A stretch of 25,438 nt of DNA, from assembly GCA_902495155.1 (NCBI GenBank), contig CABUWD010000013.1, forward strand, positions 1 to 25,438, written 5' to 3'. A model generated the notes under the pieces. It did not search any database. It worked only from the letters and a program-made list of their open reading frames with translations, and was not told where the DNA came from. Source of the DNA: an uncultured Collinsella sp. (GTDB lineage Bacteria; Actinomycetota; Coriobacteriia; Coriobacteriales; Coriobacteriaceae). The position numbers and the translations under genes are program-made. Below, piece by piece: positions 15,842 to 22,667 of this stretch; position 1 is the first letter of the stretch, and each line of letters begins with the position of its first letter.

Positions 15842-17308
15842 TTGTCACAGTTCACCGATATCAGCCGCATTAACGTGTGCGGCGGCGACGGCGGAGCCGG
15901 ATGCATGTCGTTTAGGCGCGAGGCATTTGTCCCCAAGGGCGGCCCCGATGGCGGCGACGGCGGTCGTGGCGGCAATGTCGTCATCCAGGCCGATGCTCAG
16001 CTGTCTTCGCTGATCGATTACCGCTTTAAGCATCACTTTCGCGCCGAGCGCGGCACGCACGGGCAGGGTGCCCGTCGTAACGGCAAGAGCGGCGAGGACC
16101 TGATTCTCAAGGTCCCTATGGGTACCGTGGTGCGCGAGCTCGATCCCGAGACGCAGACCCCGATGTTTGAGATTGCCGACCTGGTGCACGACGGCGAGCG
16201 CGTCGTCGTGGCGCCCGGCGGTGCCGGCGGTCTGGGCAACACGCACTTTGTGACGTCGGTGCGTCGCGCTCCGGCCTTTGCCCAGTTGGGCGAACCGGCC
16301 GAGGAGCACTGGATCGAGCTCGAGATGAAGCTTATGGCCGATGCCGCGCTCGTGGGCTTTCCCTCCGTGGGTAAGTCATCGCTCATCGCGCGCATGAGTG
16401 CCGCCCGTCCCAAGATTGCTGACTACCCGTTTACCACGCTCGTGCCGAACCTCGGCATGGTGCGTGCCGGTGAATATTCTTACGTCGTTGCCGACGTCCC
16501 CGGTCTTATCGAAGGCGCGAGCGAGGGTAAGGGCCTGGGTCACCAGTTCCTGCGCCACATTGAGCGTACGGCCCTGATCATGCACGTCGTCGACATGACG
16601 GGTGGTTTTGAGGATCGCGATCCGGTCGAGGATTACCACATCATCAACCGCGAGCTCGAGCAGTATGGCGCCGAGCTTTCGGAGCGTCCGCAGATCGTCG
16701 TTGCCAACAAGTGCGATGCGCCGGGCACGGCTGACAAGATTGCCGACCTTAAGCGTGCGGCGCTCGACGATGGCCATATGTTCTTTGCCGTGTCTGCTGT
16801 TACGGGCGCCGGCCTCAACACGCTGATGCTTGCCGTGGGCGAGCAGGTGGCTAAGCTGCGCGCCGAGTTGGCTGTCTCGGATGAGCCGGTCGTTCTGCGC
16901 GACGATGAGTGGGAGCGCCGTCGCCTGCAGCGTGAGAAGCGTTTCCGCATTGTTCAGGAAGAGCCCGGTGCCTTCCGCGTGGTCGGTCGTGCCATTGAGC
17001 GTATGGTCATCCAGACCGACTGGGAAAACGAGGAAGCTGTCATTTACCTGCAGCATAAGTTTGCGCGTATGGGTGTTGACGACGCGCTCGAGAAGGCCGG
17101 TTGCCGTGCGGGCGACGAGGTCCGCATTTGCCAGCGCGCCTTTGACTTTGAGGGCGCCGAGGACTTCTCGGAGTACGAGGAGCTCGAGGATGCTGGCGAG
17201 GACGTTGCCGTTGAAGCCATTGACGTGGCCGATGCTGCGGATGAGGGAGTCGAGGTTGTCGATGCGGCGGATGCCGCGGGCGATACCGAGACACCGGAGG
17301 GCGAGTAA
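15842..17308 (+). CDS. obg: GTPase ObgE/CgtA
   Basis: Obg is an essential GTPase for late 50S subunit assembly and stringent-response signalling. The 488-residue protein has the Gly-rich Obg fold (about 1-160, with GGDGGAG and GGDGGRGGN runs) and the G domain with G1 GFPSVGKSS (172-180), G3 DVPGL (218-222) and G4 NKCD (289-292). An Obg C-terminal (OCT) domain spans about 350-435. The last ~50 residues are an Asp/Glu/Ala/Val-rich acidic tail. The start is TTG at 15842 with AGGAGG (15828-15833) 8 nt upstream. nadD follows 3 nt after the stop, so the obg-nadD-yqeK-rsfS run is tightly linked. Confidence 0.97.
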   Translation: MSQFTDISRINVCGGDGGAGCMSFRREAFVPKGGPDGGDGGRGGNVVIQADAQLSSLIDYRFKHHFRAERGTHGQGARRNGKSGEDLILKVPMGTVVRELDPETQTPMFEIADLVHDGERVVVAPGGAGGLGNTHFVTSVRRAPAFAQLGEPAEEHWIELEMKLMADAALVGFPSVGKSSLIARMSAARPKIADYPFTTLVPNLGMVRAGEYSYVVADVPGLIEGASEGKGLGHQFLRHIERTALIMHVVDMTGGFEDRDPVEDYHIINRELEQYGAELSERPQIVVANKCDAPGTADKIADLKRAALDDGHMFFAVSAVTGAGLNTLMLAVGEQVAKLRAELAVSDEPVVLRDDEWERRRLQREKRFRIVQEEPGAFRVVGRAIERMVIQTDWENEEAVIYLQHKFARMGVDDALEKAGCRAGDEVRICQRAFDFEGAEDFSEYEELEDAGEDVAVEAIDVADAADEGVEVVDAADAAGDTETPEGE

Positions 17309-17311
17309 GCC

Positions 17312-17989
17312 ATGTCGCTGCGCGGTGGAATCGGTCTGCCCGAGCTTCCTCTAGAGGACGGGCAGGAGTTTAGGCTCGGCATTATGGGTGGCACCTTTGA
17401 TCCCATCCATTACGGGCACCTGGTGACCGCCGAGCAGGCGCGCGAGTCGCTCGACTTGGACGCTGTGCTCTTTATGCCGGCGGGTTCTCCTGCCTTTAAG
17501 CTTGACAAGCCGGTGACGCCTGCCGAGGACCGTTATGCCATGACGGTCCTCGCCACCGCCGCGAACCCGGCTTTTTTGGCGAGCCGGTTCGAGATCGACC
17601 GCCCGGGCGTAACCTATACGGCCGATACGCTTCATGCCCTTCGCGACTTTTACCCGCCGCAGGTAAAGCTCTACTTTATTACGGGCGCCGACGCGATCAT
17701 CGATATCGTGACCTGGCATGATGCCGAACGAATCGCTGAGCTTGCTACCTTTATTGCGGCGACACGACCGGGCTTTGATATCGATACGGCGCGTGCCCGA
17801 ATCAAAGAGTCGGGGCTGCCGTTCGACGTGCGCTATATTCAGATTCCAGCGTTGGCGATCAGCTCGACGAACATTCGTAAGCGAGTTGCCCGCGGTATGA
17901 GCGTGCGCTATCTTACGAGCGAGTCCGTGCTCGGCTACATTCGCAAACGCAGGCTATATGCCGATTTGGGCCAAGAAGATTTTGAGTGA
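17312..17989 (+). CDS. nadD: Nicotinate-nucleotide adenylyltransferase
   Basis: NadD transfers AMP from ATP to nicotinate mononucleotide to form deamido-NAD, in the cytoplasm. The 225-residue protein has the nucleotidyltransferase motif GGTFDPIHYGHL (residues 26-37, with the HxxH-like H33 and H36) and the C-terminal ISSTNIRKR motif. The first 24 residues precede the usual family start, so translation might begin at an internal codon. No strong ribosome-binding site is seen at 17312, where coupling to obg is plausible (3-nt gap). It is followed by yqeK, its common neighbour. Confidence 0.95.
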   Translation: MSLRGGIGLPELPLEDGQEFRLGIMGGTFDPIHYGHLVTAEQARESLDLDAVLFMPAGSPAFKLDKPVTPAEDRYAMTVLATAANPAFLASRFEIDRPGVTYTADTLHALRDFYPPQVKLYFITGADAIIDIVTWHDAERIAELATFIAATRPGFDIDTARARIKESGLPFDVRYIQIPALAISSTNIRKRVARGMSVRYLTSESVLGYIRKRRLYADLGQEDFE

Positions 17990-18001
17990 TGGGGGTCTAC
18001 G

Positions 18002-18610
18002 TTGTCGGTAGAGGATCAGTTTGAGGGCGATGAGCGCGCGCTGCTCAAGCGCATTCAAGAGCTGCTTGATGTTCGCATGAAGGATAAGCGCAAGCGCTAT
18101 GTGCATTCGCTGGGTGTTGCCGAGACCGCACTTCATCTGGCCGAGGTCTACGGCGTTGACCGCTTTGATGCCGCTGCCGCCGGCCTGATCCATGACTGGG
18201 ACAAAGTGCTCTCCGACGATGAGCTGGTCACGCGCGCTCTGCATTACGGCATTAAGATTGCCGGCTCTCCTTCCGCCGCGACGCCGCTTTTGCATGGCCC
18301 TGTTGCCGCCTATGAACTTCCGCAGCTTTTTCCCGAGCTGTCGCCGGCGGTCTTTCAGGCTGTCGACCGTCACACCGTGGGCGCTTGCGACATGACGCCG
18401 CTCGATATGGTCGTCTTTGTGGCCGATGCCATCGAGCCCAACCGCCACGGCGATTATGCCCATTCGCTGCGCAAGATGGTGGGGGAGTCGACGCTCGATG
18501 AGTTGTTCTCCTCCTGTTTTGCGCAGGGTCTGGTCTATGTGATCCGGTCCGGGCGCTATCTTTATCCCACGGCTATTACCATTTACAACCATTACGCCCA
18601 GCTGCGCTAG
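18002..18610 (+). CDS. yqeK: HD-domain hydrolase YqeK (symmetrical Ap4A hydrolase type)
   Basis: The 202-residue HD protein shows metal-ligand residues in the usual spacing: H35 (YVHSLG), H64-D65 (IHDW), H98 (HGP), H124 (DRHT) and D142 (VADAIEP). By family knowledge YqeK proteins hydrolyse diadenosine tetraphosphate to ADP and sit between nadD and rsfS, as here. The start is TTG at 18002 with GATGGGGG upstream next to the nadD stop. No membrane segment is seen. Confidence 0.92.
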   Translation: MSVEDQFEGDERALLKRIQELLDVRMKDKRKRYVHSLGVAETALHLAEVYGVDRFDAAAAGLIHDWDKVLSDDELVTRALHYGIKIAGSPSAATPLLHGPVAAYELPQLFPELSPAVFQAVDRHTVGACDMTPLDMVVFVADAIEPNRHGDYAHSLRKMVGESTLDELFSSCFAQGLVYVIRSGRYLYPTAITIYNHYAQLR

Positions 18611-18637
18611 CTCGGGCTGTCTAGAAAGAGGTATTCC

Positions 18638-19093
18638 ATGGCCGACGAGACCATGACCGACGAGCAGATTCTTGAAGGCGTGGAGCACAAGAGCTTCGCT
18701 GCCACGTCCGACCGCACCGCCGCCTCGCTGTCCGCGAGCGGTGTCGCCGCCGAGGATGTCGCCCGCGCCGCCGCTCAGGCCGCCTACGACAAGAAGGGCG
18801 AGGACGTTCAGGTGCTCGACCTGACCGAGCTTTCCGACGTATGCGACTACTTTGTGCTTGCCACCGGTACCAACAACCGCCAGGTCGATTCTATCGTCGA
18901 CGAGATCGAGGAGAAGGTCGCCGAGGCTTGCGGCGAGCACCCGTTCTCCATCGAGGGTCGCGAGCAGAAGACCTGGATGCTCATGGACTACGGTTCGGTT
19001 GTCGTCCACGTCTTCACTCCCGAAGCCCGCGACTTCTACCGCCTCGAGAAACTCTGGGGAGACGCCCCCCAGCTCCCCCTCAACCTCCTCTAA
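18638..19093 (+). CDS. rsfS: Ribosome silencing factor RsfS (Iojap/DUF143 family)
   Basis: RsfS binds L14 on the 50S subunit and blocks joining with 30S when nutrients are scarce. The C-terminal ~105 residues carry the family core: VLDLTELSDVCDYFVLATG, then NNRQVDSIVDEIEE and the GREQKTWMLMDYGSVVVHVF region (motifs cited in pieces). The first ~45 residues (Met-Ala-Asp-Glu start, Ala/Asp/Thr-rich) are an N-terminal extension. ATG 18638 is preceded by AAAGAGG. The stop codon TAA (19091-19093) shares its last base with the left REP-like repeat. Confidence 0.95.
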   Translation: MADETMTDEQILEGVEHKSFAATSDRTAASLSASGVAAEDVARAAAQAAYDKKGEDVQVLDLTELSDVCDYFVLATGTNNRQVDSIVDEIEEKVAEACGEHPFSIEGREQKTWMLMDYGSVVVHVFTPEARDFYRLEKLWGDAPQLPLNLL

Positions 19094-19127
19094 ATGATTT
19101 TTCTGGGACGGGGATAAAATAATCATT
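19093..19127 (+). repeat. Left REP-like repeat (35 bp)
   Basis: It begins AATGATT and ends AATCATT, which are reverse complements, so the repeat can fold with a 7-bp AT-rich stem. The loop carries the G-rich core GGGACGGGGAT. The reverse complement of the right repeat (19979-20013) matches it at 29 of 35 positions, all mismatches lying outside the arms and the GGACGGGGAT core. Confidence 0.75.
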
Positions 19128-19137
19128 GCTACCGTTT

Positions 19138-19176
19138 GCCGAACCGCTCACCTTTGTTGGGCGGTTCGGCCTTTTT
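19138..19176 (+). terminator. Intrinsic terminator downstream of rsfS, inside the RAYT unit
   Basis: A perfect 10-bp stem (GCCGAACCGC, 19138-19147, with GCGGTTCGGC, 19161-19170) surrounds a 13-nt loop and is followed by CTTTTT and further T-rich sequence. This is the clearest intrinsic terminator in the window. It would end the rplU-to-rsfS transcript and shield the transposase gene from read-through. Confidence 0.88.
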
Positions 19177-19230
19177 CTTCCTTTCCTTTTGTATGCTGTG
19201 ACTACTGCATCCTTGGAAGGGAGGGTTTCG

Positions 19231-19971
19231 ATGACTCGTGTTGCCCGTGCGTTGTCCGAACTCGGCCATTATCACGTCATGCTCAAGGGCTGTGCTGGCC
19301 AGCTGATCTTCGAAGACGATGACGATCGCCTTTATTTTCTCAATCTATTGAACAGACGATTTACGTCCGCTCATATTCGTCTTCTTGCCTGGTGCCTCAT
19401 GGACAATCATGTTCACCTGCTATTTGATGATCTCGATAATCAGATGAGCGTTGCTATGCATGCGATTGATACGGCATATGCGAAACACTTCAATCAAAAA
19501 ACCGGCCGCCGCGGACCGGTGTTCCAGGAACGATTCAAGAGTGTGATCATTTCTGACGACAAACAGCTGCTCCGTTGCGTCCGATACATACACGACAATC
19601 CTGCAAAAGCAGGTATTTCTTCTGCTCCTCTGTATCGCTGGAGCAGCTTCCATGAGTATTTCTCTCATCCCGAAATTTGTGATTGTGAAGGTATTCTCAA
19701 TCTGTTTGGGGGTACGGAAGCGTTTTATCTTTCGAGTACCGACGGCAAGCCTAATCCCTATTTTATGCCCGAAGGTAAGCATATCTCCGATATGGATGCG
19801 CTGGAAGTTGCCCGGGCTCTTTTGGCTCCGCATGAGCCTTATCAGCTTAAAACTTTGCCGAAATCAGAGCGAAATCGTCTTCTGGCAGTGTTGAGGCATC
19901 GGGGGTTTACGATTGACCAGATTTCGCGTCTGACGGGAATTGGGACCAATATCATTCAAAGGGCGAAATGA
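19231..19971 (+). CDS. REP-associated tyrosine transposase (RAYT, Y1_Tnp/IS200-like)
   Basis: The 246-residue protein has the Y1 transposase fold signature: a histidine pair H60-V-H62 in CLMDNHVHLLF that binds the catalytic metal, and Y119 in the RYIHDNPAKAGI motif as the likely DNA-linking nucleophile. A GPVFQERFKS stretch typical of the family lies between them. The C-terminus (GFTIDQISRLTGIGTNIIQR) looks like a helix-turn-helix. I chose ATG 19231 because AAGGGAGGG (19218-19226) precedes it; the longer frame from 19126 runs through the terminator and lacks a site. RAYTs act on single-stranded palindromic REPs, and two lie just outside this gene. Codons look more AT-rich than in neighbouring genes. 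Confidence 0.92.
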   Translation: MTRVARALSELGHYHVMLKGCAGQLIFEDDDDRLYFLNLLNRRFTSAHIRLLAWCLMDNHVHLLFDDLDNQMSVAMHAIDTAYAKHFNQKTGRRGPVFQERFKSVIISDDKQLLRCVRYIHDNPAKAGISSAPLYRWSSFHEYFSHPEICDCEGILNLFGGTEAFYLSSTDGKPNPYFMPEGKHISDMDALEVARALLAPHEPYQLKTLPKSERNRLLAVLRHRGFTIDQISRLTGIGTNIIQRAK

Positions 19972-19978
19972 CGCTCCA

Positions 19979-20013
19979 AATGATTAAAAAATCCCCGTCC
20001 TAGAATAATCATT
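19979..20013 (-). repeat. Right REP-like repeat (35 bp, inverted relative to the left copy)
   Basis: On the + strand it starts AATGATT, contains ATCCCCGTCC and ends AATCATT. Its reverse complement aligns with the left copy. It lies 7 nt after the transposase stop and 33 nt before the dinB stop. Confidence 0.75.
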
Positions 20014-20046
20014 CGCAGCTACCCGGCTTTCATTTTGCCTCAGGGA

Positions 20047-21261
20047 CTAATCGTTGAAGCGGGATTGGCGGCCGAAGGAAAGGGCGGTGTCGCCGAACTT
20101 GTCTCGGACGGCGTCGATGGCGACGGATAGGTCGCGGCGGTCGCTGGATTGGGCTCCGCGGTCATCGATCTCGCAGAACAGGTCGGTTTGGATGCCGCCT
20201 TGGTGGTCGAAGTCGCTCATGCCGATGCCCGCTAAGCGAACATGCATGCCTTCCTGCCAGATGTTGTCGAGTAGTTCGAGTGCAACCGCCACGAAGATGT
20301 TCTCATCGTCGGTCGGATGAGGCAGCCGGCGCTGTGCCGTACGCCCGCTGCCATACGAATACTTAAGCTTGAGCGTTACCGTGGTACCCGTCAGCCCCTG
20401 ACGGCGCAGACGGCGTCCCACTGACTCTCCCAACAGCGCAATCGCCGCCTCAATATCCCCACGCTCAGTCAAATCTTTCGCAAAGGTGCGTTCATTACTG
20501 ACCGACTTGACCTCGCGCTCTTCATCGAGACTCGTGACTTCAGAGATTTCGAGTCCCAGTGCGCGCTGGCGCATGCGTTCGCCGTTGACGCCAAAAATAG
20601 AGGCCAAGGTGGATTCCGGTGCACGTGATAGCTCGCCGAGGGTGTAGATGCGCATGCGGCGCAGTCGCTCCTCGGCCGAGCGCCCGATGCCGCTCATGGC
20701 AGATACCGGCAACGCGGCCAAAAATCGCTGCTCGGTTCCGGGGCGCACGATGGTCAGCCCAAACGGCTTGTCCCGCTCGCTCGCGATTTTGGCCACTGTC
20801 TTGTTGCATCCCACGCCAATGGAGCAGGTCACTCCCAGCCCTGCCACGCGGTCGCTTATACGCCGCGCAACCAGCAGCGGGTCTTCGGGCGCAAATCGAC
20901 CCGGCGTGATATCGATAAAGGCTTCGTCGATGGATACGCGCTCAACACGTGGGGTCTCGTTGGCGAGAATCGCCATGACCTGCGCGCTCACCTCGCGGTA
21001 GCGATCAAAGTGCCCGTGCGTCCAAATGGCTTGCGGGCACAAGCGCCGTGCCTCGGCCGAGGCCATGGCAGAGTGCACGCCAAAGCGACGCGCCTCATAC
21101 GAACACGTGGACACGACGCCACGCGAATCGGCGTCTCCGCCCACGATGAGCGGCTTGCCGCGCCACTCGGGATGATCGAGCATCTCCACGCTCGCAAAAA
21201 ACGCATCAAGGTCCATCAGACCCACCGCCGGGCCCGTCCAGGGAGGCGGTGTGACGCCCAT
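20047..21261 (-). CDS. dinB: DNA polymerase IV (Y family)
   Basis: Pol IV is an error-prone translesion polymerase. With the chosen start the 404-residue protein has the first catalytic aspartate in LMDLDAFFASVE (D17, steric-gate F22), the second acidic pair in SIDEAF (D112, E113), YEARRFGV, and a C-terminal little-finger domain. I chose ATG 21261 because GAGG lies 5 nt upstream and the catalytic motif would be near the N-terminus as in the family. A longer start at ATG 21300 (13 more residues) lacks a ribosome-binding site; it sits 6 nt after a TATACT box and could be used leaderlessly. This is the only minus-strand gene in the window, convergent with the transposase and divergent from rpsP. 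Confidence 0.95.
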   Translation of the reverse strand: MGVTPPPWTGPAVGLMDLDAFFASVEMLDHPEWRGKPLIVGGDADSRGVVSTCSYEARRFGVHSAMASAEARRLCPQAIWTHGHFDRYREVSAQVMAILANETPRVERVSIDEAFIDITPGRFAPEDPLLVARRISDRVAGLGVTCSIGVGCNKTVAKIASERDKPFGLTIVRPGTEQRFLAALPVSAMSGIGRSAEERLRRMRIYTLGELSRAPESTLASIFGVNGERMRQRALGLEISEVTSLDEEREVKSVSNERTFAKDLTERGDIEAAIALLGESVGRRLRRQGLTGTTVTLKLKYSYGSGRTAQRRLPHPTDDENIFVAVALELLDNIWQEGMHVRLAGIGMSDFDHQGGIQTDLFCEIDDRGAQSSDRRDLSVAIDAVRDKFGDTALSFGRQSRFND

Positions 21262-21306
21262 GGCATCCTCATAACCGTATGTATGTTCGCGTCTTTCCAT
21301 GTCATG

Positions 21307-21312
21307 AGTATA
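21307..21312 (-). promoter_or_regulatory. dinB: Candidate -10 element for dinB
   Basis: TATACT reads on the minus strand at 21312-21307. The predicted start point is near 21300. No convincing -35 is seen 16-18 nt upstream and no clear LexA box was found. Confidence 0.35.
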
Positions 21313-21344
21313 CCGCGCAGCTCATGTGGGGTGCGTGTATGTGC

Positions 21345-21372
21345 TTGCAAATCCCGAATTCTTGTCTAAGAT
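21345..21372 (+). promoter_or_regulatory. Upstream candidate promoter of the rpsP operon (P1)
   Basis: TTGCAA (21345-21350) and TAAGAT (21367-21372) are separated by 16 nt. This would give a leader of about 120 nt before rpsP. Confidence 0.4.
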
Positions 21373-21416
21373 ATGGATTTGCCCTCGACTACACCGAAGA
21401 AGTTGGTCTCACGGAC

Positions 21417-21445
21417 TTCACCTGCCCGCGTCGATGGCGTATTAT
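21417..21445 (+). promoter_or_regulatory. Downstream candidate promoter of the rpsP operon (P2)
   Basis: TTCACC (21417-21422) and TATTAT (21440-21445) are separated by 17 nt. The -10 is near consensus. The start point would be near 21452, giving a leader of about 50 nt. Confidence 0.5.
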
Positions 21446-21501
21446 GTTCAACTGTTTGTTTGTAGTTGCAGCCTAAAGCTGCTTGGTTGGAGGAGTTTCC
21501 T

Positions 21502-21843
21502 TTGGCAGTCAAGATTCGCCTTGCTCGTCACGGCGCTAAGAAGCGTCCGTACTACCGTGTCGTCGTCGCCGATTCCCGCGCCCCGCGTGACGGTCGTATC
21601 ATCGAGGAGGTTGGCCGCTACAACCCGATGACCGCCCCCAAGACCATCAACCTCGACCTCGAGAAGATCGCCGACTGGCAGTCCAAGGGCGCTCAGCTCA
21701 CCGACGCCGTCGCCGCTCTGGTCAAGGCCGCCAACGAGGGCGAGAAGACCGAGACCGTCGTCAAGAAGTCCAAGAAGCAGCTCGCCAAAGAGGCCGAGGC
21801 CGCTAAGGCTGCCGCTGAGGCCGCTGAGGGCGCCGAGGAGTAA
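21502..21843 (+). CDS. rpsP: 30S ribosomal protein S16
   Basis: S16 is a small-subunit assembly protein. The product begins MAVKIRLARHGAKKRPYYRV and contains the ADSRAPRDGRIIEEVGRYNP motif (positions 18-37). At 113 residues it is longer than the ~80-90 of many S16s because of a Lys/Ala/Glu-rich C-terminal tail. The start is TTG at 21502, with GGAGGAG (21489-21495) upstream; a longer frame from 21466 has no support. khpA starts 3 nt after the stop. Confidence 0.97.
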   Translation: MAVKIRLARHGAKKRPYYRVVVADSRAPRDGRIIEEVGRYNPMTAPKTINLDLEKIADWQSKGAQLTDAVAALVKAANEGEKTETVVKKSKKQLAKEAEAAKAAAEAAEGAEE

Positions 21844-21846
21844 ATC

Positions 21847-22131
21847 GTGCCTGAGGTTGACGCTGCACAGCTCGAGGGTGAGGCAATGCTCTCAGATCGC
21901 ATCGCCGATCTCGTCGAATATCTCGTTGTTCAGATCGTCGACGACCCGGATTCCGTGAGCCTTGAGGTCATCGATGGTGACGACGCCTCTACGATTGAGG
22001 TTTCGGTCGCCGAGGATGACGTCGCTAAGGTCATCGGCCGTCGTGGCCGTACCATCAAGGCCATTCGCACGCTCGCCCGTGCACTGGCCGCTCGCCTCGA
22101 CACTGCTGTCGAGGTAGAGGTTCTGGGCTAG
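21847..22131 (+). CDS. khpA: KH-domain RNA-binding protein KhpA
   Basis: This 94-residue single KH-domain protein has the GxxG loop G64-R-R-G67 in KVIGRRGRTIKAI. KhpA binds RNA with KhpB and affects cell size and small-RNA biology in other Gram-positives. The GTG at 21847 has GAGGAG 5-6 nt upstream, at the end of rpsP, consistent with coupling. An internal ATG at 21886 would give a shorter, typical-length protein and cannot be excluded. The position between rpsP and rimM is canonical. Confidence 0.92.
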   Translation: MPEVDAAQLEGEAMLSDRIADLVEYLVVQIVDDPDSVSLEVIDGDDASTIEVSVAEDDVAKVIGRRGRTIKAIRTLARALAARLDTAVEVEVLG

Positions 22132-22135
22132 GACC

Positions 22136-22657
22136 TTGAGGTCCCAGTACAAAAACATCGCCCGTGTGGTCAAGCCGCACGGAAGGAAGGGGGAGGTCCT
22201 CGCGCAGCCGCTGCGGGGGCTTCCTTCTGTATTAGAGCCGGGTATGCGCGTCGCCCTGACGCCGCCGGCGCTCAAGCGCGACCGCTTTTGCACGGTCGTG
22301 TCCGTCACCGATACGGGCGATGGCGATCTGGTCTCGTTTGAGGGCATTGACGACTTGACGGCCGCCGAGGGCATCACGGGATGCTATGTGCTGGCAAATC
22401 GCGACGACTTTGAGCTCGATTCGCTCGACGCTGCCTATACCGACCTGATGGGTCGCGAGGTGGTCGACGAGCGCTTCGGTTCGCTCGGCATGATCGTCGA
22501 GATCATGTCGACGCCCGCGAACGATGTTTGGGTTGTCGAGGGCGATCGGTACGGCGAGGTACTGATTCCCGTGATCGAGCAGGTTGTGCTCGATCTTCCC
22601 GACACAGGAACAATTTCCGTCCACGTTATGGACGGCCTGATCGATATGGACAAGTAG
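22136..22657 (+). CDS. rimM: 16S rRNA processing protein RimM
   Basis: RimM helps mature the 30S head and binds S19. The 173-residue product has the N-terminal beta-barrel motif ARVVKPHGRKGEV and a C-terminal PRC-barrel with VPVIEQVV-like sequence (here LIPVIEQVVLDLP) and the terminal DGLIDMD. The start is TTG at 22136, 4 nt after the khpA stop. Its ribosome-binding site is weak (AGGA only 2 nt away), so coupling to khpA or an alternative start (GTG 22166) is possible. trmD follows after 10 nt. Confidence 0.93.
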   Translation: MRSQYKNIARVVKPHGRKGEVLAQPLRGLPSVLEPGMRVALTPPALKRDRFCTVVSVTDTGDGDLVSFEGIDDLTAAEGITGCYVLANRDDFELDSLDAAYTDLMGREVVDERFGSLGMIVEIMSTPANDVWVVEGDRYGEVLIPVIEQVVLDLPDTGTISVHVMDGLIDMDK

Positions 22658-22667
22658 GGAGGACAAC

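Larger units (their letters stand above)
19093..20013. mobile_element. RAYT/REP unit: transposase gene bounded by inverted REP-like repeats
   Basis: A single-gene unit of about 920 bp lies between rsfS and dinB. Its ends are two 35-bp sequences in inverted orientation with 29 of 35 identical positions. The enclosed gene encodes a REP-associated tyrosine transposase. The last 100 nt of that gene are 47% G+C by hand count, against 67% in a 60-nt rsfS sample. No tnpB, IS200 subterminal hairpin set or target-site duplication was recognised. By family knowledge such units are domesticated or slowly mobile and generate REP elements elsewhere in the genome. Confidence 0.75.

Noticed and set aside
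17954..19126. Minus-strand open frame spanning yqeK and rsfS
   Set aside because: It covers two well-identified + strand genes and an intergenic gap; shadow frame.
19126..19230. N-terminal extension of the transposase frame
   Set aside because: It would be translated from the REP-like repeat and terminator hairpin; a strong ribosome-binding site marks ATG 19231 as the start.
19093..20013. Classic IS200/IS605 insertion sequence
   Set aside because: No tnpB, and the ends are inverted REP-like repeats rather than IS200-type subterminal hairpins; the HTH-bearing protein fits the RAYT subgroup better.
21270..21300. Possible LexA (SOS) box near dinB, from GAAC and GGTT motifs on the minus strand
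   Set aside because: The half-sites are 8 nt apart and imperfect, unlike GAAC-N4-GTTC; no convincing SOS box.
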